Origin: Burhinus oedicnemus
Taxonomy: Eukaryota > Chordata > Aves > Charadriiformes > Burhinidae
Length of the DNA: 64,000 nt
Assembly: GCA_008921705.1 (NCBI GenBank)
Contig: VFFE01007192.1
Span: 1,782,228 to 1,846,227, forward strand
Direction: 5' to 3'
The position numbers were made by a program, and so were the translations under genes. Below are positions 13,098 through 25,941 of this stretch, piece after piece (the first letter of the stretch is position 1; every line of letters begins with the position of its first letter). The notes under the pieces were generated by a model. That model was not told the DNA's origin. It saw only the letters and a list, made by a program, of their open reading frames with translations, and made no database searches.

Positions 13098-14346
13098 ACC
13101 TGGTCAGCTGGGGCCACTCTGTGCTGCCATGGTGGAAGTTAGAGGCTTCCTGCAGCTCCGACTTCCTCGAGGGCTTGGGGCCGGGAGGGAGAGAGCTGAA
13201 GCTGGTTTTCTGCAGCTCTCAAGTTGTCCTTCCTAGTACTAGAGCCGCTCTTGGGTATGGGGAATTGAATGCGGTGCACTGAAAATACCTGTCTTTACTA
13301 ACTGCAAAGGAATGCATAAATGTAGAAAAATATGCAAATACAGAAGATTACCCCCAAAATATGTGACTGTGTGGTGCAGGGGGCCTTTGGGTGCGTGATG
13401 TCTGAAGGGAAACTTTGGAAGAGACACCTTCAACTTCTAGAGGGACTTGTCATTTACAAATGATAATAATAATAATACTACAAACCACAGAAGTATGTTT
13501 CCTGAGTTGCTGTAAATGGAAGCATGTTTTTAACACTCCTCCTTTTCTAACACAAATGTAGGAAGCTGGAGTAGCTAATTTCAGTGCTCTAGAAAAGTTT
13601 AAAGCGAAATAATCTAAGGAAACGGAAGCCTCTATTTTTAACCTTCTCGGTCATGGGAGGTGGGGAGGAAGAAGAGGAGGCCATCTACTGTTGAAGTCTC
13701 TTTAGTATGTTACTGTATAAATTTATTCTAATTTCCACTGCTGTTTTAATGAAGAGGTACTTGTTACTTGTGGATGTTCAGTTATATTCAAATTAAGATC
13801 GGTGTAGGTTTGATGACATGGTGTGTCTTCTATAATTGTGCTTTATCTCCTGTTGATTGATATCTTTTTTTAAATTTTTTTTTTCTTTCCTATTTTTTGG
13901 TAGATCTGAAATTTTATACTGTAAAAAAAATCCTTGTGCTGTCTTACTTTTTGATTTAGTTTCTTATACTGAAAATTAATTTTTTCAGTAGTTCTAAGTA
14001 TTTTTTATATTGGGTTTGAGCAGGTTGTTTTAAGATTTTTTTTTTTTCTTGTTGCACTTACTGTTCATATAAAGTACATTATCTGGTTGGATTTATCTGG
14101 ATTTTTCACAAAATATTTTCTTATTCCTGTATTTTAGCAAAAGCGGGAGAATGACATTATGAATAATTCCTCATTTATTGGTCTAGCTAGAAGCTTTAGT
14201 ATAATATATTACACAACTACTGGCAACCCTAGAAGTAATAGCATTAAACTTCATAACTTCAACCTCTTAAAAAATTTCAGATGAACATAAATGTGTAAAC
14301 TCTCTTCTTCTTTATGATACATTACTAAATTACTAATATTGATTGG

Positions 14347-14540
14347 TGTCCTGGTTTGAGGTAGAACAGGAATACGCTATTAGTTTGCAAGGTCAGCTTT
14401 AAGGAGGACTGTAGGAGCCAAGCAAGTGTAGTTGGAGAATAGTAATAACACTGGGTTAGTTAAATGTTGGGAAAACAGGGGCTAAGTTTTCCTAAAAGTT
14501 TGAAAATCACTGGCTGACAAGGGGGTCAACCTGGAGTGTG
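14347..14540 (+). repeat. Possible old LTR fragment
   Basis: The sequence begins TGTCCTGGTTTGAGGTAGAACAGG. A TGTCCTGGTTT start is common in LTRs of avian endogenous retroviruses (ERVL-type), but the following bases do not match a copy I can recall in detail. No second LTR, primer-binding site or coding part is visible. It could be a chance resemblance. Confidence 0.25.
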
Positions 14541-16789
14541 GAAGCAGTTATAAGATTTTAAGTGTATATTTTAGAGAATCTTCTCCCCAACACCTGCGTT
14601 AACATTATATATTTGTAGCTTACATGAATTTGTATTCGTGACTGGTAGGTTGAGAATGTTGAGAATCAAAAGCTTAGAAATTATATAAACTAGCATGTCA
14701 GAAAGTGTAAATAATTTGGCAGCTATTTCTGTAATTTTAAAGTAAAGACAAAGGGTGAGCTGTGGAGAAGAAAATGTAGCAAGGCTGCAAATCATTGCAG
14801 AACCATTGCTTTTTTCCTTAGGTAGTTACTGGGCTTTAAAGAAATTGTTACTTAGCAGGGGGGGTTGTTGCTCTGGTGGTATCTTAGTTTCTTTTTAATT
14901 AGATCTCCTGATATGTTTGGAGAAAAAAGACACATTTTAAGCACAGTTTTCTTTAAATGTGGTCTAAAAATAAACCTATTAATACCTTAAAGGTAACCAT
15001 TAACTGTTTTAGTAATACCAGCTAATATACGGTTCACTGAAGCTTTTAAATAAGTGGGTAGATTGAGGATGTCTGTATGTGTATTCACTAATGCCTTGTC
15101 CATCGCCACTTCTAGGCAACTGAAACGTGCCCATATGTGCTTTACTAAGAGTCTCTAATTCCTGGAAGAGTGGAAAAACCTTAAATAATGAGATGACTGC
15201 CATAGATCACTGCTTGCAAGAAATGGAGTCTGAAACCAAAACCATCAAAGATCCTGTCAATGTATTTCCACTTCAGTTGCTTAGAGTTAAGTCGAGCTTA
15301 GTAACTCTTCAGGCAAGTGATTGAAATGGTGCCCTTGGATCATGTGTGTGTGCCACATTAGTGACACTCTTTCACTCCTGCATAAAGTATTGCTTTATTA
15401 ATGTAGTTTAGAAACTTAAGTCTGGAAAGCCTGCCTCACAGATCTGTGGCATAGCTTGAGCAGGGGTCTGCTGGAGCGCAGTGTAATGCCCTCTCTGGTC
15501 ACAGGTTTCTCTCTGTGCCCACGGGCACCCAATCCACTAAGTGGGGCTTGGGGCCAGGGCTGTGGCCTTTTACAAGGCAAAATTTCTCTGCTGTATAGGC
15601 AACGTCGGTGCATGACAGTGCAGTAGCACGTTAGAAGACATTACACAGAAATGGTACAAAGAGTCCATAAAACTTCCAGGAATGTGATAATTGAATGTGT
15701 TTGAGAAATGCCATATGTGGTACTTTTAGGAAAAATACAGGACAAGTGTGACACTGTTTTCAAGCAGGCTGGAAGACGAGGAGGAGCAAAGCTGTTCTGA
15801 AAGGTTAAATGAGACACTCTTGTCTTGAATTTCTAATATTAGCTGGCAGTGTAGACTTCTCTGGGTGTGAGGCATTTGTTTACTGTTTTACCTCGCAATT
15901 TGTTTTTAATAGGATGTATGTGAAGTCATGGTATGCATATTCTTTTGGCACTTACCTACACATCACTTTGTTCTGAGACTTGAAAAGAATGGTCTCTTGA
16001 ATATATATTTTTCCAACCATTGTTTTATACTCAGTCCAGTTGCATTTACTTTTTCCTCCCATTGTTTGTCACTTTCTGCTTCATTTCTTTAGAAATGGCT
16101 TCTGGTAACTTCTAACATGTGTTTTCTCTTTTATTAGTATCATTGAGTAATACTTATTGGTGCAAATAGTTTCATGAAATTAATTTCAGTAGAATTTAAT
16201 TGAATATACTCCAAGTATAGTAAGTTTTTGGAGGATCGGGGCTTAAAATATTATAAAACATCAAATTACTTAAAATTTTCGCTGGGAGTAGTGCCGAGCT
16301 TGTTTGTGCACATAGACATGACAGATGTCTGTTTCTAATCTCATTAAACTTCAATTTACCTCTAGGGGAACACTAGTAGTTAAGCATAGTTTGGTTATAG
16401 CCTATTTTAAAACATTGTTTCTCCCAGACTGCAGAAGTACAAAATCCCTTTACCATTATGTTTGCATGTTTTCTAGCATGATGGGCCTTCTCAATATATG
16501 AGAAGGGTTTTCTTTGGTTAATGAGCAGTTGTAGATCACATCAGGATGTAATTGCGTATATATCTCAAGATTCTGGTGTTAACCTCTGTGCATCTTCAAC
16601 TACTTGCCTTCTAGTCGGCCCAAAGATTACTAGTTAACATAAGGTTCTTGGTTTTGCCGACTAAGACTTGTCTGAAGTGACCTAAAGTGTTCACAGAAGT
16701 GTTTTACAGTGCTTTCTTTATTGAAGAATGTTTAAGTTAAGCCTGTCATTTGACACTGTTATTGAATTGTCCAAATACCATTATTTGCA

Positions 16790-16966
16790 TGTGTGTTTAT
16801 GTATGTATACACACATACGCATATATATATGCTTAGATGACTTCCATTAGGAAAGTACAGGTGTTTCCTCCTCATCTGATAGTTGCATACAGAAGTTGTG
16901 ACCAGCAGTCAGAAGGGAACAATTTTGTGTGTGTATGCATATGCTTACACACAAGCATATATACAG
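16790..16966. repeat. Paired (TG/TA)-rich microsatellite clusters
   Basis: Two alternating purine-pyrimidine clusters lie about 90 bases apart. The first (16790-16834) runs GTGTGTTTATGTATGTATAC then ACACATACGCATATATATAT. The second (16925-16966) contains TTGTGTG (16925-16931) and CACACAA (16948-16954) as an inverted repeat around GTATGCATATGC, then AAGCATATATAC. Each cluster is partly self-complementary and they are similar to each other. Confidence 0.7.
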
Positions 16967-18480
16967 TCCTCTGTGTAATGGTGTAGCAACTCATCACCTC
17001 TCCCAGTGACTCTTCTACAGTGGTTTACTGCTGGTGGGCAGGATTGTGGCCAAGTAAGCAAGTCAGAAATTTGAGTTCTCAAACCAGAACAGTCATTGCA
17101 AAACTAAGGATACAACTGCCAAGCAGTTTGTTAGGCGGAACTGAACATAGAAATAGGCTTTAATATGTACTGAGAACATAGAAATATGACAGCTGAGTGA
17201 CTTGCTCTTCTCCAGCAGAAGGTTGCAGAGTTGTGGTTTGCAGGACGGAAGAATAGAGATAACTGCAGGGCTGGCCTTTTCTAACTGGGACCTTAATTAC
17301 CAATAACGTGTCATTGGAAAACACTGTTATTCACAGAAATTGGGGAAAAAGTTCTAAACTATGCAGAATCAGTGAAGCTAGAACGCTGCTTTACTTGTCT
17401 GCTCTAAAGCTGTGCTGTCTGGACAGGTGTAGTGTCATGTTAGGCTTCTTACACAAGTGGAAGAGTTCAGCTTGCTTCTCAGATTCTGAAGTTCCCCATT
17501 AAATTTTCCTTCTCTTTTAGTTTAGGCTTTTGATTTTTATCTGTTTGGGGTTTTTTGAAGTCTCTCCCATAATGCAAGTCCTTGAAAAGATCTTGTAAAT
17601 ATTTAGAGATTTTGAGTAACAAAGGCAGCTTTATTAGGATTGGCAAAAGAAAAGTTGTAAATATCTTGCGTGTTACTGTTCCAGCTAAGAACATACTCAA
17701 TAGAAAGGTCCAATTTGACATCAGTTTAGTAAGACTGTAGTCTCCTAATTTCCCGCCCTTAACTGTCTTAGCTGCTGCATAGTCTTGTTGTCCTCCTTTT
17801 ATGGCTTATTCCCAGCTGCAGTATGTAATTTTGTCTATTTTCTGGTCTAGATGTCAAGTCACCTGCTGCCCAGACTGCCTTCCTTCAGCCAGCCTCTCTG
17901 GCGATTGCATCTGCCCTGATGCTAGTCTTAGGTTCTGGCTGGTGGCTTTGTACAGTTGCCTGTAACTTTGGCTATCTGTGCATACACAAACAAAACATGT
18001 TTTAAAGCGCTCATGGACAGTCTTACTTAAGCCTCTGCCCCCATTTTTTTATTGTTTACCCTCTGTAAAAAAAATAATAGTAGAAACAAAAGGAGTTTTC
18101 TTAAAAGCACTGACTTTTAACCTGGCTATCATTTTTTAAGGAGGAATTTCGGTCATCTTGATGAAATGTGGGTATATTTTCAGCAAGAATTCGCCATAAT
18201 ATTTGTGTTCTGAATTTGGATATGGATCATAGCTGCTGTTAAGAAACGGATAGCTGCTTGGAAGACTTGGCTGCTTGTGTGGAACTGTTTCAGCAGTCTC
18301 TGACCAGCCAGATGAGTTATGCGAGGGCTGTAACTGGGCATAGCATTTTATTTTATGTTTCAACATACTAAGCCAAAATTTCTAAGCTGTTTTGGCTTTG
18401 GGGAGTATGATAAAGGATAAAATAAAAATTATATTTTTTTCTGTTGTTGCTTGTTAGTAAATGTTTATTGTTTCTGGAAT

Positions 18481-18703
18481 AGTGAAAGGAGGTTAGAGGA
18501 TGGCCTCAGGTACATTGGAACTGGAACTGGACCAGGTTGCCCAGGGAAGTTGTGGAAGCCCCATCCGTGGAAGTGTTCAAGGCCAGGTTGGATGAGGCTT
18601 TGAGCAATCTGGTCTAGGGGGAGGTGTCCTTGCCCATGGCAGGGGGGTTGGAACTAGATGATCTTTAAGGTCCCTTCCAACCTTATGATTCTGTGATTCT
18701 ATA
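18481..18703 (+). mobile_element. CR1 LINE 3' end, truncated
   Basis: This is a non-LTR retrotransposon tail in sense orientation. It opens with AGTGAAAGGAGGTTAGAGGA and TGGCCTCAGG, the usual CR1 'agtgataggacgagaggaaatggcctcaag' segment. It then jumps to CATTGGAACTGG, so an internal piece of the usual consensus seems deleted. The GGTTGCCCAGGGAAGTTGTG part follows, then CATCCGTGGAAGTGTTCAAG, GGTTGGATGAGGC, the AACTAGATGATCTTTAAGGT and CCCTTCCAACC motif, and finally tail repeats ATGATTCTGTGATTCTATAA. CR1 copies are typically 5'-truncated, as here. No reverse transcriptase coding remains, so it is non-autonomous and inert. It is the best single clue that the host is a bird or close relative. Confidence 0.92.
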
Positions 18704-19565
18704 ATTTCTTGCAGGTGTTTGCAGGCAGTATAAACTTCTGTTACTTCTTCTAAGTCAACAAATCATATGAGTTATCTCTTACTTATACACGTAGCTTCAC
18801 ATACATTTTGCATCACAAAAACTACTTGTTCAGGGTTTTCATGGCTATCTGCCCTATTAGCATTACATGTAGCGGCAAATATGTTGCATATGATGAACAG
18901 TTTTAATCTAATATGTGTATAATACCCTGCCCATCAGAAAAGTGTCAGTGAGATTTTAAAAAAAAAATGTACCGGGACTGCCTAGTATGAAAAAATGAAT
19001 TCTTTTTAGTTTGGAGTCAGTTGATTCAATGTAGGGCGCAACACAGGACATGACGATCTGAAATGCTGTAGGAAACAAAATTACTCCATTCAGGTTTTGG
19101 GTGCCAAAATAGAGTGCTCATGTATTCTAGTTAAACCACTGAGTTTTTATAATGTTATTTCCATTTTTCCCGAGTGTTTGTGGTCAGCGCAAGGTCGCAA
19201 GAGAGGTAGATAGCTGTTGCTGCTTACTTTTCTTGACCCACTTAAGCTCAGGTGGCTGTAAAACAAAGGGCAGTTATGGGCTGAGAATAGGATGGCTGAT
19301 GAAGTTACTGTCTATGGTGCCCTGTTGCACAGATGTTAGAGCTCCTTTTAAACCAGCTCCTGAAATACCGTAGCTTAGAGTGTACTTAAAAGGAACTGCC
19401 ACCAGCTTGTTTGCCATGCTGTAAACAGTGGCAAACTATGGCTCAGGAGGTGGTGATTGACAAGTAACTCAAATATTTGTGGGAGTGGCATGCTTGTCAA
19501 CTGTCCCAGCGTAGGTTGTCCAGGTTTGTGATACCATGTGTTAAAGGCAGTTAACACTTACTTCC

Positions 19566-19605
19566 ATTTAAAAAAGAAAAAAACAAACCAAACAAACAAA
19601 CAAAA
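19566..19605. repeat. A-rich / (CAAA)n simple repeat
   Basis: A-rich stretch changing into AAACAAACCAAACAAACAAACAAAA. This is a simple repeat, possibly the A-tail of a lost retroposon. No target-site duplication was identified. Confidence 0.75.
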
Positions 19606-20290
19606 TCTTTCAATAATGAACACACGTTTTTCTCCACACTTACAGATGTTGATTCATTACTGTAGCTGGCTAATGCCATCCTGTGCCTTCTGTTTTGCAC
19701 ATTGATGTATGCTGTGTTGGTTTACGGTACCGTAAAATTGATCGAAGCAAGTATTAGTACTCTTTCATGTGCTTATTTGCAGTTGTTTTAAAAAAGAGAG
19801 TGAAAATTACTACAAAATACAGTATGGTCTTAATAAGACTGAATTTCAAGTGACCTTTAGAAGAGCTGGTTATTTCCTTGCTGTAGGGTAGCATTTTATT
19901 TCCAAGGGAAATGTATCCCAGTGATGACTCTGAATACAAGTTACCTTCTTTAAGTCTTTGTCCTGAGCACAGAATCTCATTTGTGCAAGTTTCTGTCCAG
20001 CCGTCTGTATTGTGGATTTATTTTAATGAAGGGTTGCATAGATGTTCAGTAATGTTATTTTATTCAGAAGTCGAGGTTAAATCATGCCATAAAATGAAGA
20101 TATATCATTTGGATTAAGAAAAAAGTTATGAGGGATTTTTATCTTGAAAATACACATATAGTTTGGTGAACTTTGTTGTACTTTTGACTAAGCAGTCAGT
20201 ATGTAATTTGCCAAACCTTATTTCAAAATTCAGCTACTTGAGAAGAGCTGAGTCTGTAATAAGAGGACGGACAGTGAGGAAAACAATGGT

Positions 20291-20720
20291 GTGCTCCAGA
20301 GTGCTGTAACATGGGGTCTGGAGTTCGTGGTGGCATTTGCTGCCAACAGCCCGTGCCTGGCTGGCATGTGTTGCCGGGAGGTGCGGCTACGTGGGGTAGC
20401 TGGTGCAGGACTGTTTCTGAACCCTGTAGGAAGCTCCTTGCTCCAGCAGTTGGGCAGCCTGTGCGGTAGGTGTCCCTGCCCTGCTTGGTGGGGTGGGAGG
20501 CTGTGGCCGCTGAGGAGGGGGATGCTCTCTTCAGGGCAGCCTCCTCAGAGAAGCCAGGTGGGTTGGGGCTGCTAGGGGGTCATGGGACAGCTGGATGGCC
20601 ACAGACCCTCTCGGTGTCTCATAGAGAAGGTCCTGCAGGTCTGGAGTGCACTGCTGCCCAGGCTTGAGCTACGGTGGTGGAGGATGTCCATGAAGAGCCT
20701 CCAGGACTCCACTGTGACTT
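20291..20720. other. GC-rich island in presumed intron 1
   Basis: About 430 bases are clearly richer in G and C than the surroundings, with scattered CpG (for example near 20330, 20370-20390, 20465, 20505 and 20610). Three overlapping plus-strand ORFs of 65-94 aa run through it, but their translations (rich in Gly, Leu, Trp and Cys) look like chance products of GC-rich DNA. No splice-linked WWC3 coding, TATA box or known repeat could be recognised. It might be an alternative promoter or first exon, an enhancer, or an old repeat. Confidence 0.35.
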
Positions 20721-23700
20721 TTAAAAACAAAATAGCAACACCTCCCCATCTTCCCGCTCAATGTAAACAGCTCTTCTTGCCCATGTCTGTGAAACAACAA
20801 AAATGTCATCTTCCATTCCTGCTCAATTTCTTGGGGCATTGTTTGCTGTGCTGTTGGAGGGACTAAGAGCCGTGATACAAGACAAGAAGATTAGTTGAAT
20901 TTTATAACAATGGCTGTAACTTAAATTCATGTGTGAAAGGAGGTAAGAAAAAAACATCTGGCTGAAAGCTTTTAAGTGTGCGCATGATTTCTCATTTTGC
21001 CTTTTCTTTTTCTTGCCTTGTAACACTTCAGTAATATATTCAGTGTAATACTTTGGATAAACTATTGCTAGATTTATCAGAATATTTAATTATTTTCTAG
21101 TTATACTCTTACTCACTTTAAAACAGCCTGGTATTTTTCAGATCTGTAATGTGAATCAATACAGTTTCCTAGCCTGTAATTCACATTTGTCAGGCAAAAC
21201 CATCTATCCCATTAGATGGCTATTCAGACCGGGATCAGATTTAAGAGAATGTTTCTCCTACTTGTCTGTTGAGTAATATCAAATTTTATTAGACATTTTC
21301 TTCCTCTGCTGTTGGACCTGACCAAAATCAGGAACAAAAATAAAAGCACTGTGGGCAGTTGCTGTTCTTGCATCCTTCCCTCTGTCTGCCCTACAAATGG
21401 TGGCTTTTCTTCAGAATTTGGTGGTTCTTTTTCATAATTAGTCCCTGTGGTTAGTGCTTTCCTCTTAATCCAGGCCCACTTTGGAAGGTAAGGTGACCCT
21501 GGATGTAATTTAGGCATCTAGACATTATCTGAGAGATGGCAGCTAGTTTGCAGAGGTGTTTCTACTTTGGAAACACCTTTTCGATTTCCTGTTCAATATC
21601 TTGCAAAAACAGGCTCTGTTTGTCGTAGCTCCTCCCAGGGGAAGTTTTGCTTAATTTAGACCTAGGGATTTCAAGCAGCCAGGGCCCTCTAATGTGGCAT
21701 CAGGGCCGTGGGAAGACTGAGGATCTTATCTAATATTTTCTCATGCCTTATGTTTTTGGTGATGGTGGTTCTGGTTTTGAAAATCCATGACAATGAAATT
21801 GCTGCCTCATGGTATTGGTCCAGCTGTGTTTTGGGGAGTTGAAGTATGTGTTTTCTTTGAACCCAGGAGCGTTCCTTCATTATTTAAAGGTTGAGGTTTT
21901 CTGTGGGTTTTTTGGGGGTTGAAATGAGGTTCTGTTAACAAAGTATACTAAAGCTGAGAGCAGTTTTGCAGTAATTTATCTAAAATGGTACTTAGCCATT
22001 GCCTTTTGCATTTCTTAAAATTTTATTTGCATTGTCTTCTTTCCTTCCCACCCACTCCCTGCCATGGACTGATGCATTCAAGGAATATCTGTTGCTGCTG
22101 CATATTCAGAAAGCTATAGTAATGTATTCTGGAATCCTTCTGTGTATGGGTAATGGATAAAGATATTAAAGGAAATACACAAGGAGGAGGAAAAACACCT
22201 CTTAGAAACAGTTTTACTCAACTGTTTGTTTTTATTTTGTATTTTGATTTCTATATTCTAACTGTTTAGCTTTATAATTGATGCAGAGAAGATATTAATA
22301 AAACTTGAGTTTTCAGATACGTCTGTTTTACTGCATGCAAATACTAGACTTCCATTTCTTCTTAACAAAAACATTTAATTTGGGCAGAGTTAGAGGTGAC
22401 AGAGGCGCGTGACTGCTCAAAGATTTTTCTCTCGGCTTGTGCAGAATTTGGGGTGTGGAAGCTTTCTCAGGTGTTTCTGTATGTGCTTTTTGAAGGGTTT
22501 CAGAGTTACAAAAGATCAGATGCCTAATGACTGAAGAGCATCATTATTTTTGGAAAGGATAAATGTTTCAAGATAATGAAGAATCAGCAAATCACTCAAT
22601 CGGAAGTTATGGCTGGCTGTTTGATAAATGCAAAATTGGCCCCCGTGGACAACTGTCACTTGTACCTGGGCTGTAGGTCCAGTGGCTGCAACCAGTTAAT
22701 GTTGTAAACTGGTCCCAGAGGAATTCTGTCTTCAGCTGGAAATTCAGAACCTTCTTATTAGTGTCTGCCAGTTGTCATGGGGGGGGGCAGGAGGTGATCA
22801 CTGGTGACAGATAAAATGGCTGCATTGTTCTTTACTACTGTGAATAGAATAGTTCAGGGCAGCCCTGTTTTTTATTTAATCAAAGATGGCAGCATATTTA
22901 TCCTGTCTTTGTCTGTCTTTGTGATGCTTCAAAAAGTTTTTTGTCTTTATTTTAATACTTTGAAATATTTTAACAGATGTACTTGAACGTTGTACAATTC
23001 TTTATATAGAAGCAGAAAAGACCTGTCTATTTTGCAGCGCTTAAGCTAATTAAAACAAAAACAAAAAAACAGAGGGTAAAGCAGTATTTCCAGAAGATAC
23101 TTAATTTCAGCAGTGTACTGCTGCAATTTGTGGCTGACCTCCAATATCCATATCTGCATCTGTACCATTTTGTCTTTGTTATTCTGGAAACCTGTAGTTT
23201 TCCTAACTGGAAAAAAAATAATCTTGTCCTCAGAGTTGTGCCGGTTAAACCAGAAATGTATTTTTTCAGTTGACTTCGTTAAACCAGTGCAAGACAGAGG
23301 GAGAAACTTCCAATTCTTAGTTTAAGCTTTGCATGTTTTGACCTAGGTGAATTGAATGAAGAAAGTTCAAGCTACATAGATATAAATGTGACTGAATTGA
23401 GAATCAATGTGACGTTATGCTTTCTCTGAAGGCAATCCAATTTAGAGCAACTTTGAGTATCGTTTAAAAGGAGCAACATCAAGTTAATAATGGCCTGAAT
23501 ATCTGGAAGACCGCTTTTTATGTGTTCTTTTTCTTAACAAGGTTTCCTTCAAAACCATTAATTAAACTGTTCATGCATGCTGTGTAACACTGGAATGAAA
23601 ACCGGTTAGACCAGATGCATTGGCTTTCTTCAGTCTCCCTTTTCCAGAAAGTGAGTGTTGTCCTTGTCCTGAAGTCTGAGCCCTGGTGGGATCATGGAGA

Positions 23701-25831
23701 GCATTGAATTAAAGTTCTTTTAGTGTGAGAGTATCATGTGCAGGTTTTATTTATGAATAAAGGGTGAGGGTGTGTTTGTACAACAGGCAAGCATGTCTCA
23801 TAACTCATTCCAAAGAAAATCTTGTCTATAGTGTGGTAATTTAGTAGCCAATGTCTAGACTACTTTGAGAAATTGTAAACATGATGTCTTCAGAACAAAA
23901 CCGTGAGAGCTCACAAAAAAATGCTGCATGTTATATTTTTAATATTTGACTGAATTCCAGGGAGATCAGAAGTATTTTGGCAATATTTGGTCTGCCTGAC
24001 TGCTAGATGAATTACTGAAAGAATGCATATGCCAGTCCATAGTAACATTTTCTTTCTAGAATACAGCAGCTTTGGATTTGCATGATTGTGTGATGTAAAC
24101 TATGTATTTGTCAGTAATGGAAAATTTTTATTTTAAATAGCGGTGCACAAGTTTATGTACATCTTCATCTTATTAAACTGTTTATACATGTTTGAGAATC
24201 TTTAACATATGATCAAGCTCTTTATTATTTGACCTAAATGACTTGATCCTTGTACCGTTGTACGGAGCTACTCAGGCATTACATTTAAGCTAGTGAGGAA
24301 TTTTTTTTTTTCTTATTCTACTACAGTTAATTTCAAACACTTTAATCTCAAGAATACCAAAATAGTTTTAGGAGGCAGGTAAATGCAGTTTTTCTGTTTG
24401 CCGTGTGCAGAGTTATGTGCTTTTTGTTAGTGGTTGAATGGGGCGCTTACTGGACCATTGGAATAGCTAGAATGTAGCCATAGTAGTATTTCCATCATTT
24501 GAAGTCTTGAATCATTGGATTCTTCTGGTTGGTTTTGTTTTGGGGTGGGGAAGGACTTCTGGTTCAAAGACAGACATGTTTTAGTTCATACAAAGTTACT
24601 GGCTTATACAGGTGTTAGCAGATGAAGTGCAATTACCAATTGCAATGATCTCTATTCCACAGGGTATTTGTAAGCATAGTCCAAATCTGGTGTCAGGAAA
24701 CCTTAATAGGGTATAACATATGAATGGAATTTCCATTTTACACCAAACAGTATTATGCCACAGGCTATGCTGAACCTAAGTCAGTCCCTAAATTAATACA
24801 TGTATTTAAAGTTTGCAAAGCTGTCATCACTGTAGGTATTAGAAATGCCTCAACAAATAAACATTGAAGGTATTGGATCTATATCCCATGTATAATTGAA
24901 AATACTGTATCAGTAGCTTTTCTGTAAAGGAATTTTATGGCAGCTTTTAGAGGAAAACATCTTGGGAGTTAAGTAACAATTAAAATGATGATTTGGGAAA
25001 TAGATATGATTTAACTGAATATTAAGGATTTTATTTGCATCATTTTTTTCTCCCTAGTTTTCTTTATATACCTTGATCTTCTAGAATGGTGTTGGTTTAA
25101 AGTCTTTCTGTAGAATTTGTAATCAAATATTTTCACCATTCCTGTCAATACTGTAATTGCTGTTTTGGTTTTCTATTAACCACTGGTCTATCAAGAGTTT
25201 GCCTAGCAAAGGGTGTGATATTTTAAGCTGCTAGATAGTAATGCTGTTACTTGTTAGTTACTATTTTTGCTCTAATGGCTTCAAAATTCTTCAGAGACAT
25301 TTGTTTGCCTCTTATTTTTGAGGGAGAGGAAGTAGTTTGCATGGGTCTGGACCGAGAGAATATCATTAATAGTTGGATATGTATAATTGAAAAGAGGAAA
25401 AATCTCTTATATAGTGCTTTCTTAAATTTTATTTCATCTTTTTAAGTACAAAATTAGACTGCTTTGACACGTTAAAGAAGTTAGAGCCTACAAAGTTTCT
25501 AGTAATTTTTAGCGATGGTGAACTCCAGCTTCATGGTTGTGTTCTTTGCAATATGGGAGAAAAACTGGTAGGACTGCATGCCATTGTAATTAAATTGTTA
25601 AACATAGAAACTTGAAGGGAGAAGCTTGTCATACCTGTTTGGGGAGTATCTGTCAGCATATTTAAATGAAATTTTATTTTGAAACTATATGTTTGTAATT
25701 ATTAGCACATTCCTAAGCAGCATAACTAGTTTGTGATCAAATGGTGGAGGTGTCTTCAAAACGTGATAAGATTCATTGCACTGTAAACTCTGCACCTTTT
25801 GTATTTATTTGTGTTATTTTTGTTTTTACAG

Positions 25832-25941
25832 GATTACAAAGCCATTGACATTTGCTGACTGTGTTGGTGATGAGCTTCCTTTAGGATGGGAAACTGTTTA
25901 CGATCAACAGATTGGAGTTTATTACATGGACCACATAAATC
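25832..25941 (+). CDS. WWC3: WWC3 exon, start of second WW domain
   Basis: Acceptor TGTTTTTACAG precedes it and donor GTGAGT follows. The exon is 110 bases: one base closing a split codon, 36 codons, and one base opening the next. It reads [10 protein letters not shown], then a [10 protein letters not shown] stretch, then [24 protein letters not shown] is the conserved linker between the two WW domains of KIBRA-family proteins. W19 (counted within the window's protein), Y30, Y31, H34 and N36 are the WW-fold and ligand-groove residues. The WW domain is cut by the following intron and finishes on the next exon. WW domains of this family bind PPxY-type ligands such as LATS kinases, angiomotins and PTPN14. 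By analogy with paralogs this is coding exon 2 of the gene, and the upstream exon with the first WW domain is not in the window. Confidence 0.96.

Larger units (their letters stand above)
1..25831 (+). other. Noncoding, probable WWC3 intron 1
   Basis: No coding exon can be recognised on either strand. The first WWC3 exon found (25832) starts with the last base of a split codon, so a coding exon must lie upstream. In KIBRA-family genes, as I recall them, that exon carries the first WW domain. I looked for a TSWIDPRD-like coding segment and a CpG-rich promoter here and saw neither, so this is inferred to be a large first intron continuing left of the window. The composition is AT-rich with many T-runs. 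Short GC-richer islands lie near 7540-7790, 11890-12340, 13090-13260 and 20291-20720. ORFs here are short (up to 137 aa, at 5218-5631 on the minus strand) and resemble no protein I know. Recognisable repeats are listed separately. The alternative is intergenic DNA plus a distal part of the intron. Confidence 0.65.

Noticed and set aside
14347..14540. Confident endogenous retrovirus LTR
   Set aside because: Only the TGTCCTGGTTT start is suggestive. There is no paired LTR, internal region or clear terminal CA, so it is kept as a low-confidence repeat.
1..25831. First WW-domain exon or promoter of WWC3 within the window
   Set aside because: No stretch coding a GWEEA...YIDH...TSWIDPRD-like sequence with a matching donor phase was seen, and no clear CpG-island promoter. 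It is inferred to lie left of the window, or less likely in the gap.
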